Shown in pieces: positions 8,540-15,330 of a stretch of DNA of 15,330 bases. A program made the translations under genes and the position numbers. The notes under the pieces are model-generated. The model searched no databases. It saw nothing but the letters and a program-made list of their open reading frames with translations, and had not been told where the DNA came from. Source of the DNA: Thalassiosira profunda (taxonomy: Eukaryota; Bacillariophyta; Thalassiosirophyceae; Thalassiosirales; Thalassiosiraceae); the NCBI GenBank assembly GCA_036939355.1, contig JALLAP010001424.1:1-15330 (forward strand), read 5' to 3'. The stretch's first letter is position 1, and each line of letters begins with the position of its first letter.

Positions 8540-8666
8540 TCCCCCTTGATCTTAAGAAGGGAGCTTAAGCCGTCCGTCCGAGCGCCTCGGGGAGTGAACG
8601 CGGAGTGGGAAGCTCAGGATAGCTGGGTCGCGACTGGTCGCGAGTCACAATTTTGAGCGCGCGCGA

Positions 8667-8671
8667 CCAAT
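8667..8671 (+). promoter_or_regulatory. CCAAT box
   Basis: CCAAT 73 nt upstream of the ATG at 8744, preceded by GCGCGA and two TCGCGA palindromes. The position is plausible for a promoter-proximal element; unproven. Confidence 0.35.
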
Positions 8672-8743
8672 CCCACAACCCGCCGACCCGCGAGAGCCTC
8701 CCCTTGTACCGCCGCAATTATCGAGCAACGCCGAGCCGCCGCC

Positions 8744-11700
8744 ATGCCCTCGCGACGATCGCCCCGGAAGGCGGCCGCCGCCATCGACGGCAAAATGGGC
8801 GCCGCGCGGCCATCCAAATCGGACGGTGCATCCCACGGTGGTGCACCCTCCTCACAGGCTCAGGCTGCACCATCGCGACCCACCACCACCCCCCGGCGCA
8901 AGAAGCGGGACGCCGGCGGCGTCCAGCTCTTCGCCTTCCCCTCCCCTCCGGAATCCACCGTCGCTGAAACCACAACCGACCCCTCCTCTCCCGGCGCTCT
9001 TGGTGGTGGCGCATCCGACCGGAGGCCGAAGCGCAAATTAAAATCCATCGCCCGCTACTCCGACTCCGACCCCCACGCCCAGCCCCCCCAAGGCGCGGGC
9101 AAAGGCGCCGCCTACAAACACGGCGAGGGCTTCCTGTGCCCCCGCTGCGGGCACGTCTGCTCCTACGACTCCAAAGCGTGCGAGGCGTGCCAGTTGGAGT
9201 GCTGCTACGAGGCCGGCGTGGGGGTGGTCACCCTGCGCGAGCGGCGGACCAACGGACCCGGGGAGAGTGTGGTCAAAAAGCAAAGCAAGGCGGGGAGGAG
9301 GGAGGTGGGGAAGGGCGAGGGGAGGGAGAAGGGGGAGCAGCGGGGGGTCAAGCGGGGCCGGCCCCGGGGACGGCCGCCCAAGACTAATGATGGAAAAAAG
9401 ACGGGGGAGAACAAGCCCTCCACGCAAACCGGCAAGACCGGCCGGCCGCGGGGGCGCCCGCCGAAGAACAAAGGGCGGGAGAAACGTCAACCAAGCCCCG
9501 GTCCAGGATATCCAGGGGAGAGGACGGCGTCGGGGAAGAAGCGCGCGCGGGGGAGGAAGCCTCCTCCGGACGTCGACGCGCCCCCGTCCTCGGAAGGGTG
9601 GGTGGGGGTGGGGGTGGCGCCCCTGGGGGAACCCCCGGCTTTCGAACGCCGCCGCGCCCCGACGAAAGCGGCGGAGGAGCCTCGGTCGGAATGCCTTAAT
9701 TCGACGGAGGCTTCTGCGCCCTCGAATGGGGAGGCGGACCTCGAACCTCGTCGGACGGGAAAAGGCACATCTCGTGTCTCTTCCGAGCCGGTCGAGGCTG
9801 TTGCCAGAGACGGAGGCGAAGCCTCACTGACGTCCACGGCCCACAGTGATACGGAAAAGACTGGCGGGGAAAGCTTCGAGGCGGCACCGTCGCCGGACCA
9901 GCTGGAGCAGGAGGCGACCTCGGAGACGGCCGAGCCTGGGTCTGAGGCCCGGGATGCGAACGGCAACGGGGAAGACGGGGCCTGCGGCGGCCCCTCGGCC
10001 AGATCCTCCCATGACGAGGGAGCAACGGAGGCTGCAAGGAAAGGGAGCAAATCGGGCAGCATCGACGAGGGATTTTCCCTCAATCTCGCCCCAGACACGC
10101 TCAACAACGGGGCAACCTTCGATCGGCGCAGCGATGAGAGTCTTGATATCGGCGGGAGGGAGGACGACCTCCAGTGCGCCGCATTTCGGTCCAAGGAGGC
10201 ATTGGAGGGTGCGGACGAAGACGAGGCCACGACTCCGCGGACCTCCAATGGTCCGGCCGGAGCCGCGGTCACGCCGGAAGGAGCCATGGAAGACGCCGGC
10301 GAAACCGTTGGCCCTTTGGCAGGGGCGTCTGCGCCGGGTGCGGGGAATGCAGACGAGCACGACAATCGTCGGCCGGCGCCGCAGGTCGCTCCGGAGGAGG
10401 GCGCGGCTGATGAAGACTCGCACGAGGAGTTGGTGGCGGTGGCATCGACCGCGAAGGAGGCGGTTCCGGAAGAATCGTTGATGCCTGGATTGGACGCGAA
10501 GGAGGGACGATCTTCCGACGCAAAGCCCTTGTCGGCGTCAGCTGTGATGCCGGAGAAGGGCGTTGCCAAACTGAACATCCCCGCAACATCGGCCTCCGAA
10601 CGAAAGGGAGAAACACCCCAAACGCGGAACTCGGACGATTCCTCGGACGACGAGGCCTCCGCCCAGCCACCCAAACTCGCCGCCCCCCGCTCCCCCTTCT
10701 GGAAGGGCAACAACCCCCGCGGCCGCCCGAGCCGACAGGTCGCCGAATTGCGGGAGAAATTGCGGGCCGCGACCGAGTCGAATCTGGCGCTGACGGAGCA
10801 GGTCGAAAGGTTGCGGGAGGGCGCCGCCGCCTCTTCCAAAGCGAGCGACGGCAAATCCTCGCACCGCGCCCTGCGGTCGACCGTGCAGGACTGCCAGAAC
10901 AAAATTACTGATCTCAAGTCGGCCATACGCGACAAGGAGCAAGAGATTTCCCGCGCCAAGGCGACGCACTCCTCGCTCCAGGGGCGGATCGCATCGTTGA
11001 ACGACGCCCTCTCCTCTGCGAGGGCCGAACGAGACCGCCTCGCCAAGGTCCGGAGCTCCAGTGGCCCCTCCCACCGCGATGGCTCGCCGCCGCACCACCT
11101 CCACGTGCCGGGGGACGTGTCGAACTGCAGCACGGAGGCCGTGGAGGAGCTCCAGTCGAAGCTGGAAGAGCGGGNACGTGCCGGGGGACGTGTCGAACTG
11201 CAGCACGGAGGCCGTGGAGGAGCTCCAGTCGAAGCTGGAAGAGCGGGCCGAGGAGCACGCCCGGGAGCTCGCGCACGTCCAGGGCGAAAAAGACGCCCTG
11301 CGCGCGCAACTGGCCGACTCGCAAACGAAGTTGAAGAAGCGCGAACGGGACCTCGCGGCGAGCGACGAGCGGGAGGCCCGGCAGCGGACGAAGATCGCCC
11401 GGCTGGAGGGGATGGCGGACGTGCTCATGGGGCAGCGGGACCGGGCTTCCGCGCGGGTGAGGCAGATGCTCCTCTCCGGCGGCGGCGGCGGCCCCCCGTC
11501 GGGCCCGGAGGCGGCGGGCGGGGACGGCAAGCCCAACAACACGGAGGAGGTGCTGGCCTCGTTCCGGTCCGAGAGCGAGGACCTCGCGGCCCGCCTCCGC
11601 GCGAGCCTGGCCGAGGTCGCCGCCCTCAAATCTGAGCGGGCCGCGGCGGTTGAGCGCTCGGCCGAGCTCGAGAGTGCATTGGAGAAGCGGCAGGAGCGCG

Positions 11701-11987
11701 AGGGCCCGGCGGCGCCCATGGGGGCGTACCGCGACAAGGACGGCGGCCTCGAGAGCCTGTCCGAGTCCTCGGCCGGGGCGGAGGGGCCCTCGAAACGCCA
11801 CGGGCCGTTCGCGGCCGCGGCGGCGCTGGACGTCCCGTCGCTCTCCGAGGCGGAGGCGGAGGGGGACGACGGGGAGACGAAGGTGGGCGAGCTGACCGAC
11901 GCCCTCGGATCGCTGAACGACTTCGAGAACTTCCTCCAGGACCTCGGGTTGTCGGAGGACGAGCACGGGTCCCGGCTGGGGCTTTGA
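8744..11987 (+). CDS. AT-hook, Cys-cluster and coiled-coil protein, probably nuclear (interrupted by an assembly join)
   Basis: The ATG at 8744 has the context GCCGCCATG. The frame is open to the N at 11175 and continues in a shifted frame to TGA at 11985-11987. The shift comes from an exact 72-nt repeat on both sides of the N; counting that repeat once gives one continuous frame of 1056 residues (8744-11174 joined to 11248-11987). Visible parts: a Cys cluster at 132-154 (C-x2-C-x3-C-x6-C-x2-C-x3-CC, zinc-ribbon-like); AT-hooks KRGRPRGRPPK (203-213) and GRPRGRPPK (233-241), with weaker GRKPP and NPRGRPSR sites; a long acidic, low-complexity middle; and heptad-rich coiled coils from about residue 664 onward. 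AT-hooks bind AT-rich DNA in the minor groove, so a chromatin or transcription role is likely. I do not recognise the family as a whole. Confidence 0.75.
11103..11247. repeat. Exact 72-nt duplication around a single N: probable assembly artefact
   Basis: 11103-11174 and 11176-11247 are identical base for base and are separated only by the N at 11175. The extra 73 nt shift the frame of the gene by one. This is what results when two contigs with an unrecognised overlap are placed end to end with a one-base gap, so the second copy is probably not in the genome. Confidence 0.92.
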
Positions 11988-12124
11988 TCGTCGTGCAATC
12001 CGTATCGTAGCTCTTGTACAATAACACTTACACACTTCGAGCAATTCTTTGCTAGAATCTGCAGCTCCACTTATCTAGGTAGATACCAACGGATACCAAC
12101 TCATCGCTCGACACCCGGATAAAG
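11988..12124. other. Convergent gap between the AT-hook gene and the GT61 gene
   Basis: A 137-bp gap with a small tandem repeat (AGATACCAAC then GGATACCAAC, 12081-12100) and a CTAGGTA word at 12075-12081. It probably holds the 3' ends of both genes. No gene is seen. Confidence 0.45.
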
Positions 12125-13690
12125 TCATCTCTCTGGATCACTATCCCCAGGCTCCCGCTCAAAGTCAATGCTCCGGATCTTCTCCGCGATTTGGTCCACC
12201 GTATCATCCTTCCACGCCAACTCCATCTGCCCTCCGAGGCTCAACGAGCGGTAGTGAAGATCGGCCAAACTGGCAATGTTGTGATAATGTCGATTGTTGC
12301 TCGCCCGGTCTCCCCCGAACATCTCCACGATTCCCGAATGGGGCGGGAGGAACGACGCCCATACGAGGCCCGCGCCATGGACGCCGACAAGGATGCGGGA
12401 GCGGGCGGCGATGGCGACAGAATCGTGCGTGTTCAGGCTGCCAAAGTTGGCGACGGTGATGTTGTATCGGTCGCCCAGTGCCTGTCCCACTCGACGGACG
12501 AGCTCATCCTCGTTCGCAATTGGACGACTGGGTATGTAAGTCCTGCCCTTGGGACGGCAGCAATACGGCGCCCTCGAGGACCACGCCACCTGAATCGTTC
12601 TATTCGCGTCGCTTTTGTCGTTTAATGTTGGTTCGCCAAAGTCCAGTCCAAGCAGATTGGACTTCATCCACAGCGTGATCCCCTGGAAGATCGAGCTCTT
12701 GCAATGATGCGACGTTCCCCGTCCCCGCAACGCCCCGTCCGTTTTCGTCACCAGTATGGACGTCCCCGATCCAAACGCATCGACCATGTACGGCACGAAG
12801 GTCACGCTCCCATCGTCCCTGTCGCTCCCGTGCGTCGCAATCATCGGTTCGACGGAAGAAAAGGCAGAGTACATTTCCATGTCGTGCTGCGGAATCCCTT
12901 TGTCGTATTTGACGTGCTCCTCGGAGACGAGGTCGATGATTTGCGGATCTGTCACGTTGAACACGGCCATCGCCATGGCCACGTTGAGGTGGGCGTGGAA
13001 CCGTTCGTACGGATTGAAGGGATCGAACGCTTTGACGCGTATCACCGGATGGTTCATTGTTGCGGTAGCCACCACTTTTCCCGATTGATGCTCGTCGTAC
13101 AATCGCTTTAATTCTGTGCAGTTGGTGGTCACCGTGCTGCCAACTGCGCTCGGTTGGTCTTTGCTGTGCATGCCCTTCATCGGGACGTTCTTGTACACCA
13201 CGAAGGCAGGCTGGGACTCCCACCGCTGCAACGTGTACCGCTCCACGCGCATGTCTCCGTGCTCGCAAATAATCTCTTTGGATTGGAGCCACTGCTCGAA
13301 TAGGAGGGGCGTGGCGTCCCTCGCGCAGTCTGTATGTAGATTGTGCCCGTGTCCATCGTCAAAGGTGAGCGGATATCGTTTGCTTTCTTCTTGATATGTT
13401 GTGTAGCTGCTGCTGGACGGTGCATCACCAATTGCAATTGCATCATCGCCATCCTTTGCATCGTTCACGCGTCCACTTTCACTTGCAATCGCTGCAAGAC
13501 TAGAGCTATTGCGGGCGACCACCGGCGCAGGCGGAAGAATTCGATCTCCCCAGCGCCGCTGCAGCAGAAGCGTCGCCCCCATGAGGAGGCAGAGGACGAG
13601 CTGGAGGGCGGAGCGCGGGCGCATCTTTCGCGTCGCGCCTTGGCCGCCTCTGTGGGACGGTGCACCTGGAAGCGCGTGAATGCCGCTCAT
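12125..13690 (-). CDS. Glycosyltransferase family 61 (DUF563-like), type II membrane protein
   Basis: A 521-residue protein. GT61 enzymes transfer sugars such as xylose or N-acetylglucosamine to glycans in the Golgi or ER. The N-terminus is basic with a hydrophobic anchor at about residues 28-44 (ALQLVLCLLMGATLLL), as in Golgi type II enzymes, followed by a possible N-glycosylation site (NSS). The family signature is near the C-terminus: VANFGSL, then SRILVGVHGAGLVWASFLPP with the GVHGAG block at 436-441, then GIVEMFGG, and YRSLSL. The middle (CKSSIFQGITLW, RAPYCCRPKGR) also fits a GT61 catalytic domain. ATG at 13690 gives the longest form; ATG at 13624 (MRPRSAL) would still keep the anchor. 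Donor and acceptor sugars cannot be told from the sequence. Confidence 0.85.
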   Translation of the reverse strand: MSGIHALPGAPSHRGGQGATRKMRPRSALQLVLCLLMGATLLLQRRWGDRILPPAPVVARNSSSLAAIASESGRVNDAKDGDDAIAIGDAPSSSSYTTYQEESKRYPLTFDDGHGHNLHTDCARDATPLLFEQWLQSKEIICEHGDMRVERYTLQRWESQPAFVVYKNVPMKGMHSKDQPSAVGSTVTTNCTELKRLYDEHQSGKVVATATMNHPVIRVKAFDPFNPYERFHAHLNVAMAMAVFNVTDPQIIDLVSEEHVKYDKGIPQHDMEMYSAFSSVEPMIATHGSDRDDGSVTFVPYMVDAFGSGTSILVTKTDGALRGRGTSHHCKSSIFQGITLWMKSNLLGLDFGEPTLNDKSDANRTIQVAWSSRAPYCCRPKGRTYIPSRPIANEDELVRRVGQALGDRYNITVANFGSLNTHDSVAIAARSRILVGVHGAGLVWASFLPPHSGIVEMFGGDRASNNRHYHNIASLADLHYRSLSLGGQMELAWKDDTVDQIAEKIRSIDFEREPGDSDPER

Positions 13691-13933
13691 TTAGTTGAGC
13701 CTCGCGGTCGCCCTAACGACAGCGCCGACACGTCGGCTGGCGATAGATTGGAGAGGCTACTGCCCCTCTACTCTGGCCGCTGGCGCAGCGCCACCTCCGC
13801 ATTTCCGCATGCATGTTTACGTACGATAGATACCTAAGTACGTAGCAACTATCTAAACCCCCTGCGCGCGACGAGGACGCAACGGCTGCTACAATAACCT
13901 CCTCACGCGCCGGCATCAGAGGGCGGCGCAGCG
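13691..13933. promoter_or_regulatory. Divergent promoter region between GT61 and the last gene
   Basis: The gap is 243 bp. An inverted CCAAT (ATTGG, 13747-13751) lies 57 nt upstream of the GT61 ATG. Two TACGTA palindromes (13818-13823 and 13839-13844), 21 nt apart start to start, sit in the centre with GATAGATACCTA between them and GCATGCATG just to the left. ACGT cores are typical bZIP-type sites in other eukaryotes. Regulatory function is inferred from position and symmetry. Confidence 0.5.
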
Positions 13934-15133
13934 ATGGACGAACGGCGCGCTCCGCAGCGAAGGCGTCGCCCCACGATGTCGCATCGCCGCCGGCAGCTTC
14001 TCGTGGCGGCCGTCCTCTGCTGGATCGATTCCAGATTGCAAAACGCGCACGTGGGCGCGTCTGCTGCAACGCCCCGGGGCCGCCTGGGCCGACTGGTGGG
14101 CCGACGAAGGAGCAAGGCGGGGCATGATGATGGCGGGTTGACGCTGGGCCAGCTGGAGGAGATGATGCGAAAAGACGACGGCGACGGTAACAACGAAAGT
14201 GATGTCCTCGGTCCGTCCGCAGTGATGGGTGCTGATGGCAGTGCAGAGAACGCGTGGAGACAGCGACCGCGACCAGAGAGAACGGACGAGGCGGCACAAT
14301 CAAGTCAGAATACAAATCAGCTGCGGAAGGGACTGGGGAGGGTCAATCTGGACCTCTCGGGCAGGATCATGTGCCACCTCGTCTCGCCAAACGCGGACAG
14401 TGGGAGGAATGTTGATTGTGGCGGGGAGACCATCCCTCTATTTACCCTTCCGTCCAAGCAGCAATCCGCGTCGGCTGGCAGGTTTGATGCACGGGCGATA
14501 CAGCAATTTCCAGTGGCGAGGAGGCTGCAAAGATATGTCCCAAATCTTTACCTGGGAGCCAACTACGATTTGGACGAGGTGTGGTACGGCGCCACGCGGT
14601 GGATCGGCCGGTGCTCGTGGGGACCACTGCCGCTAGCTGGGCAGGCACCGGAAAGAGAATCAAAAGCCAGCAACGCGTTGCAACTGGCACAACAACTGCA
14701 ACGAAGGATCTTCCCCTCGTCTCCGCTCTCGGTACGGTCTAAGTGGACGGTCGATGCGGAGGGCGAGCGGAGCGTCTTCGACGGCCGCGATACCACTGTG
14801 AGACTGCGCCTGCTCCAACATCCGCCCTCGTCATCATTGGCATCGCGAGAAACGACTGCGGTGCAATCACCCCTGCAATTTTCGTTGGAGCGCGATTCGG
14901 CCAAGTACCACGAGGCTCCCCACGGAACGAAGCGCTCCATTCAATACGCACCCGCTTTCACCGCGAGCCTGCGAACGCCCTTCCTCCATCCGCGCCTGCA
15001 GCTGCACTCCAAGCGCACCTGGATCGTGAAGGAGGGAGGCGACCGATATGGCAATTATTTCGGCGGCGATCACTTCGGCGGAGAATCCTGCGCGGATCGG
15101 CGGTTGGAATGTGCAAAGACGAGGTTTCGATAG
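13934..15133 (+). CDS. Unidentified protein with an N-terminal targeting sequence (probably continues past the TAG and the window edge)
   Basis: A 399-codon frame from ATG 13934 to TAG 15131-15133; ATG 13976 (MSHRRRQLL) is an equally good start. The N-terminus has a hydrophobic segment (QLLVAAVLCWI) and then GASAATPRGRLGRLVGRRR, a signal-peptide-like region followed by a basic Ser/Ala/Arg stretch. This resembles a bipartite plastid-targeting leader, but without the usual Phe after the cleavage site. The body has alternating polar and aromatic stretches (YVPNLYLGANYDLDEVWYG, TWIVKEGGDRYGNYFGGDH) that could be beta-strands; I do not recognise a family. After the TAG the same frame is open to the end of the window and reads like protein (SKLSRWLENDGWMPKRA). 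An intron or a mutation at the stop is therefore likely. Shares a divergent promoter with GT61. Confidence 0.55.
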   Translation: MDERRAPQRRRRPTMSHRRRQLLVAAVLCWIDSRLQNAHVGASAATPRGRLGRLVGRRRSKAGHDDGGLTLGQLEEMMRKDDGDGNNESDVLGPSAVMGADGSAENAWRQRPRPERTDEAAQSSQNTNQLRKGLGRVNLDLSGRIMCHLVSPNADSGRNVDCGGETIPLFTLPSKQQSASAGRFDARAIQQFPVARRLQRYVPNLYLGANYDLDEVWYGATRWIGRCSWGPLPLAGQAPERESKASNALQLAQQLQRRIFPSSPLSVRSKWTVDAEGERSVFDGRDTTVRLRLLQHPPSSSLASRETTAVQSPLQFSLERDSAKYHEAPHGTKRSIQYAPAFTASLRTPFLHPRLQLHSKRTWIVKEGGDRYGNYFGGDHFGGESCADRRLECAKTRFR

Positions 15134-15330
15134 GGCATCCCACGATCGAATCCAGAAGCAAGCACCGTGAACGAAAAGCAAGGAGGATTTGGGAGCAAAC
15201 TTTCGCGATGGCTGGAGAACGACGGGTGGATGCCCAAGAGGGCGACGGCCGATCTGGCGGGGAACCTCGTCTCCATGAGCGAGGTCGGGTTCTGTGGCGA
15301 TGCTGACGGGAGTAGCGACGAGCGTCTTCC
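15134..15330 (+). CDS. Probable continuation (next exon) of the gene at 13934, 3' partial
   Basis: In the same frame as 13934-15133, the 65 codons after the TAG have no stop and read GFGSKLSRWLENDGWMPKR and DLAGNLVSMSEVGF, which look like a folded domain. In-frame intron solutions that remove the TAG exist: 15103-15162 (60 nt, GTTGGA...CAAG) and 15111-15155 (45 nt, GTGCAA...CCAG), but neither donor is strong. Stop loss, sequencing error or a chance open frame are alternatives; a second frame is also open here for much of the way. Confidence 0.4.

Larger units (their letters stand above)
8105..8743. promoter_or_regulatory. Divergent intergenic region between LRR gene 2 and the AT-hook protein gene
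   Basis: This 639-bp gap holds, from left to right: a conserved LRR leader (8105 to about 8338, similar to 5030-5262); repeat copy C; a pyrimidine-rich stretch with three CTTCAC words (about 8467-8503); a 9-codon open frame from ATG 8510 to TAG 8539; two CTTAAG palindromes (8551-8556, 8564-8569); two TCGCGA palindromes 10 nt apart (8628-8633, 8638-8643); and a CCAAT box at 8667-8671. The last three elements lie closest to the plus-strand gene and may be its promoter. Function is inferred from position. Confidence 0.5.

Noticed and set aside
9487..12070. Two long minus-strand open frames opposite the AT-hook gene (9487-11133 and 10538-12070)
   Set aside because: Compositionally odd (Ser/Ala/Arg-rich), without domains, and explained by high GC in the real plus-strand gene.
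1..15330. tRNA, rRNA, CRISPR array or bacterial operon signals
   Set aside because: No cloverleaf-like tRNA sequence, rRNA core, or regularly spaced repeat-spacer pattern was seen in any gap; the gene structure is eukaryotic.

Overview
This is nuclear DNA of a eukaryote, most likely a centric diatom of the Thalassiosira type (inference). It is GC-rich and gene-dense, with short intergenic gaps, a 61-nt GTGAGT...AG intron, a SWI3/SMARCC chromatin subunit, type II membrane glycosyl- and phospho-enzymes, and a pair of BspA-like LRR_5 proteins. These LRR proteins have the acidic start (MM-Q/E-run-WVEYDGG) and the conserved C-terminal segment (REWFAYYDR...ELAIW...GDMNVIIP.VL) that I associate with the expanded LRR families of Thalassiosira. 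There are no bacterial operons, Shine-Dalgarno sites, tRNAs or rRNAs to be seen.

Layout from left to right: (1) the 3' part of a SWI3/SMARCC-like SWI/SNF subunit (+, two exons, <1-590 and 652-3511), cut by the window edge; (2) a BspA-like LRR_5 protein (-, 3581-5029); (3) a membrane-anchored calcineurin-like phosphoesterase of the MPPED type (+, 5402-6565); (4) a second LRR_5 paralogue (-, 6765-8104) split by one frameshift; (5) a long nuclear-looking protein with a Cys cluster, AT-hooks and coiled coils (+, 8744-11987), interrupted by a one-N assembly join that repeats 72 nt exactly; (6) a family-61 glycosyltransferase (-, 12125-13690); (7) an unidentified secreted or organelle-targeted protein (+, from 13934), probably running past the right edge.

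The most unusual structure is 3.5-8.5 kb. Two LRR genes in the same orientation, with their 5' leaders, form a duplicated unit, and the phosphoesterase gene lies between them. A sequence of about 100 bp (copies A, B, C) lies upstream of LRR gene 1, between the phosphoesterase and the 3' end of LRR gene 2, and upstream of LRR gene 2. Copies A and B therefore flank the phosphoesterase as direct repeats, which suggests insertion by duplication or a lost third LRR copy.

The genes do not form a metabolic pathway. SMARCC and the AT-hook protein both suggest chromatin work, and the glycosyltransferase and phosphoesterase both have N-terminal membrane anchors. Neighbours are arranged convergently (SMARCC/LRR1, phosphoesterase/LRR2, AT-hook/GT61) or divergently (LRR1/phosphoesterase, LRR2/AT-hook, GT61/last gene), so the divergent gaps are the likely promoters.
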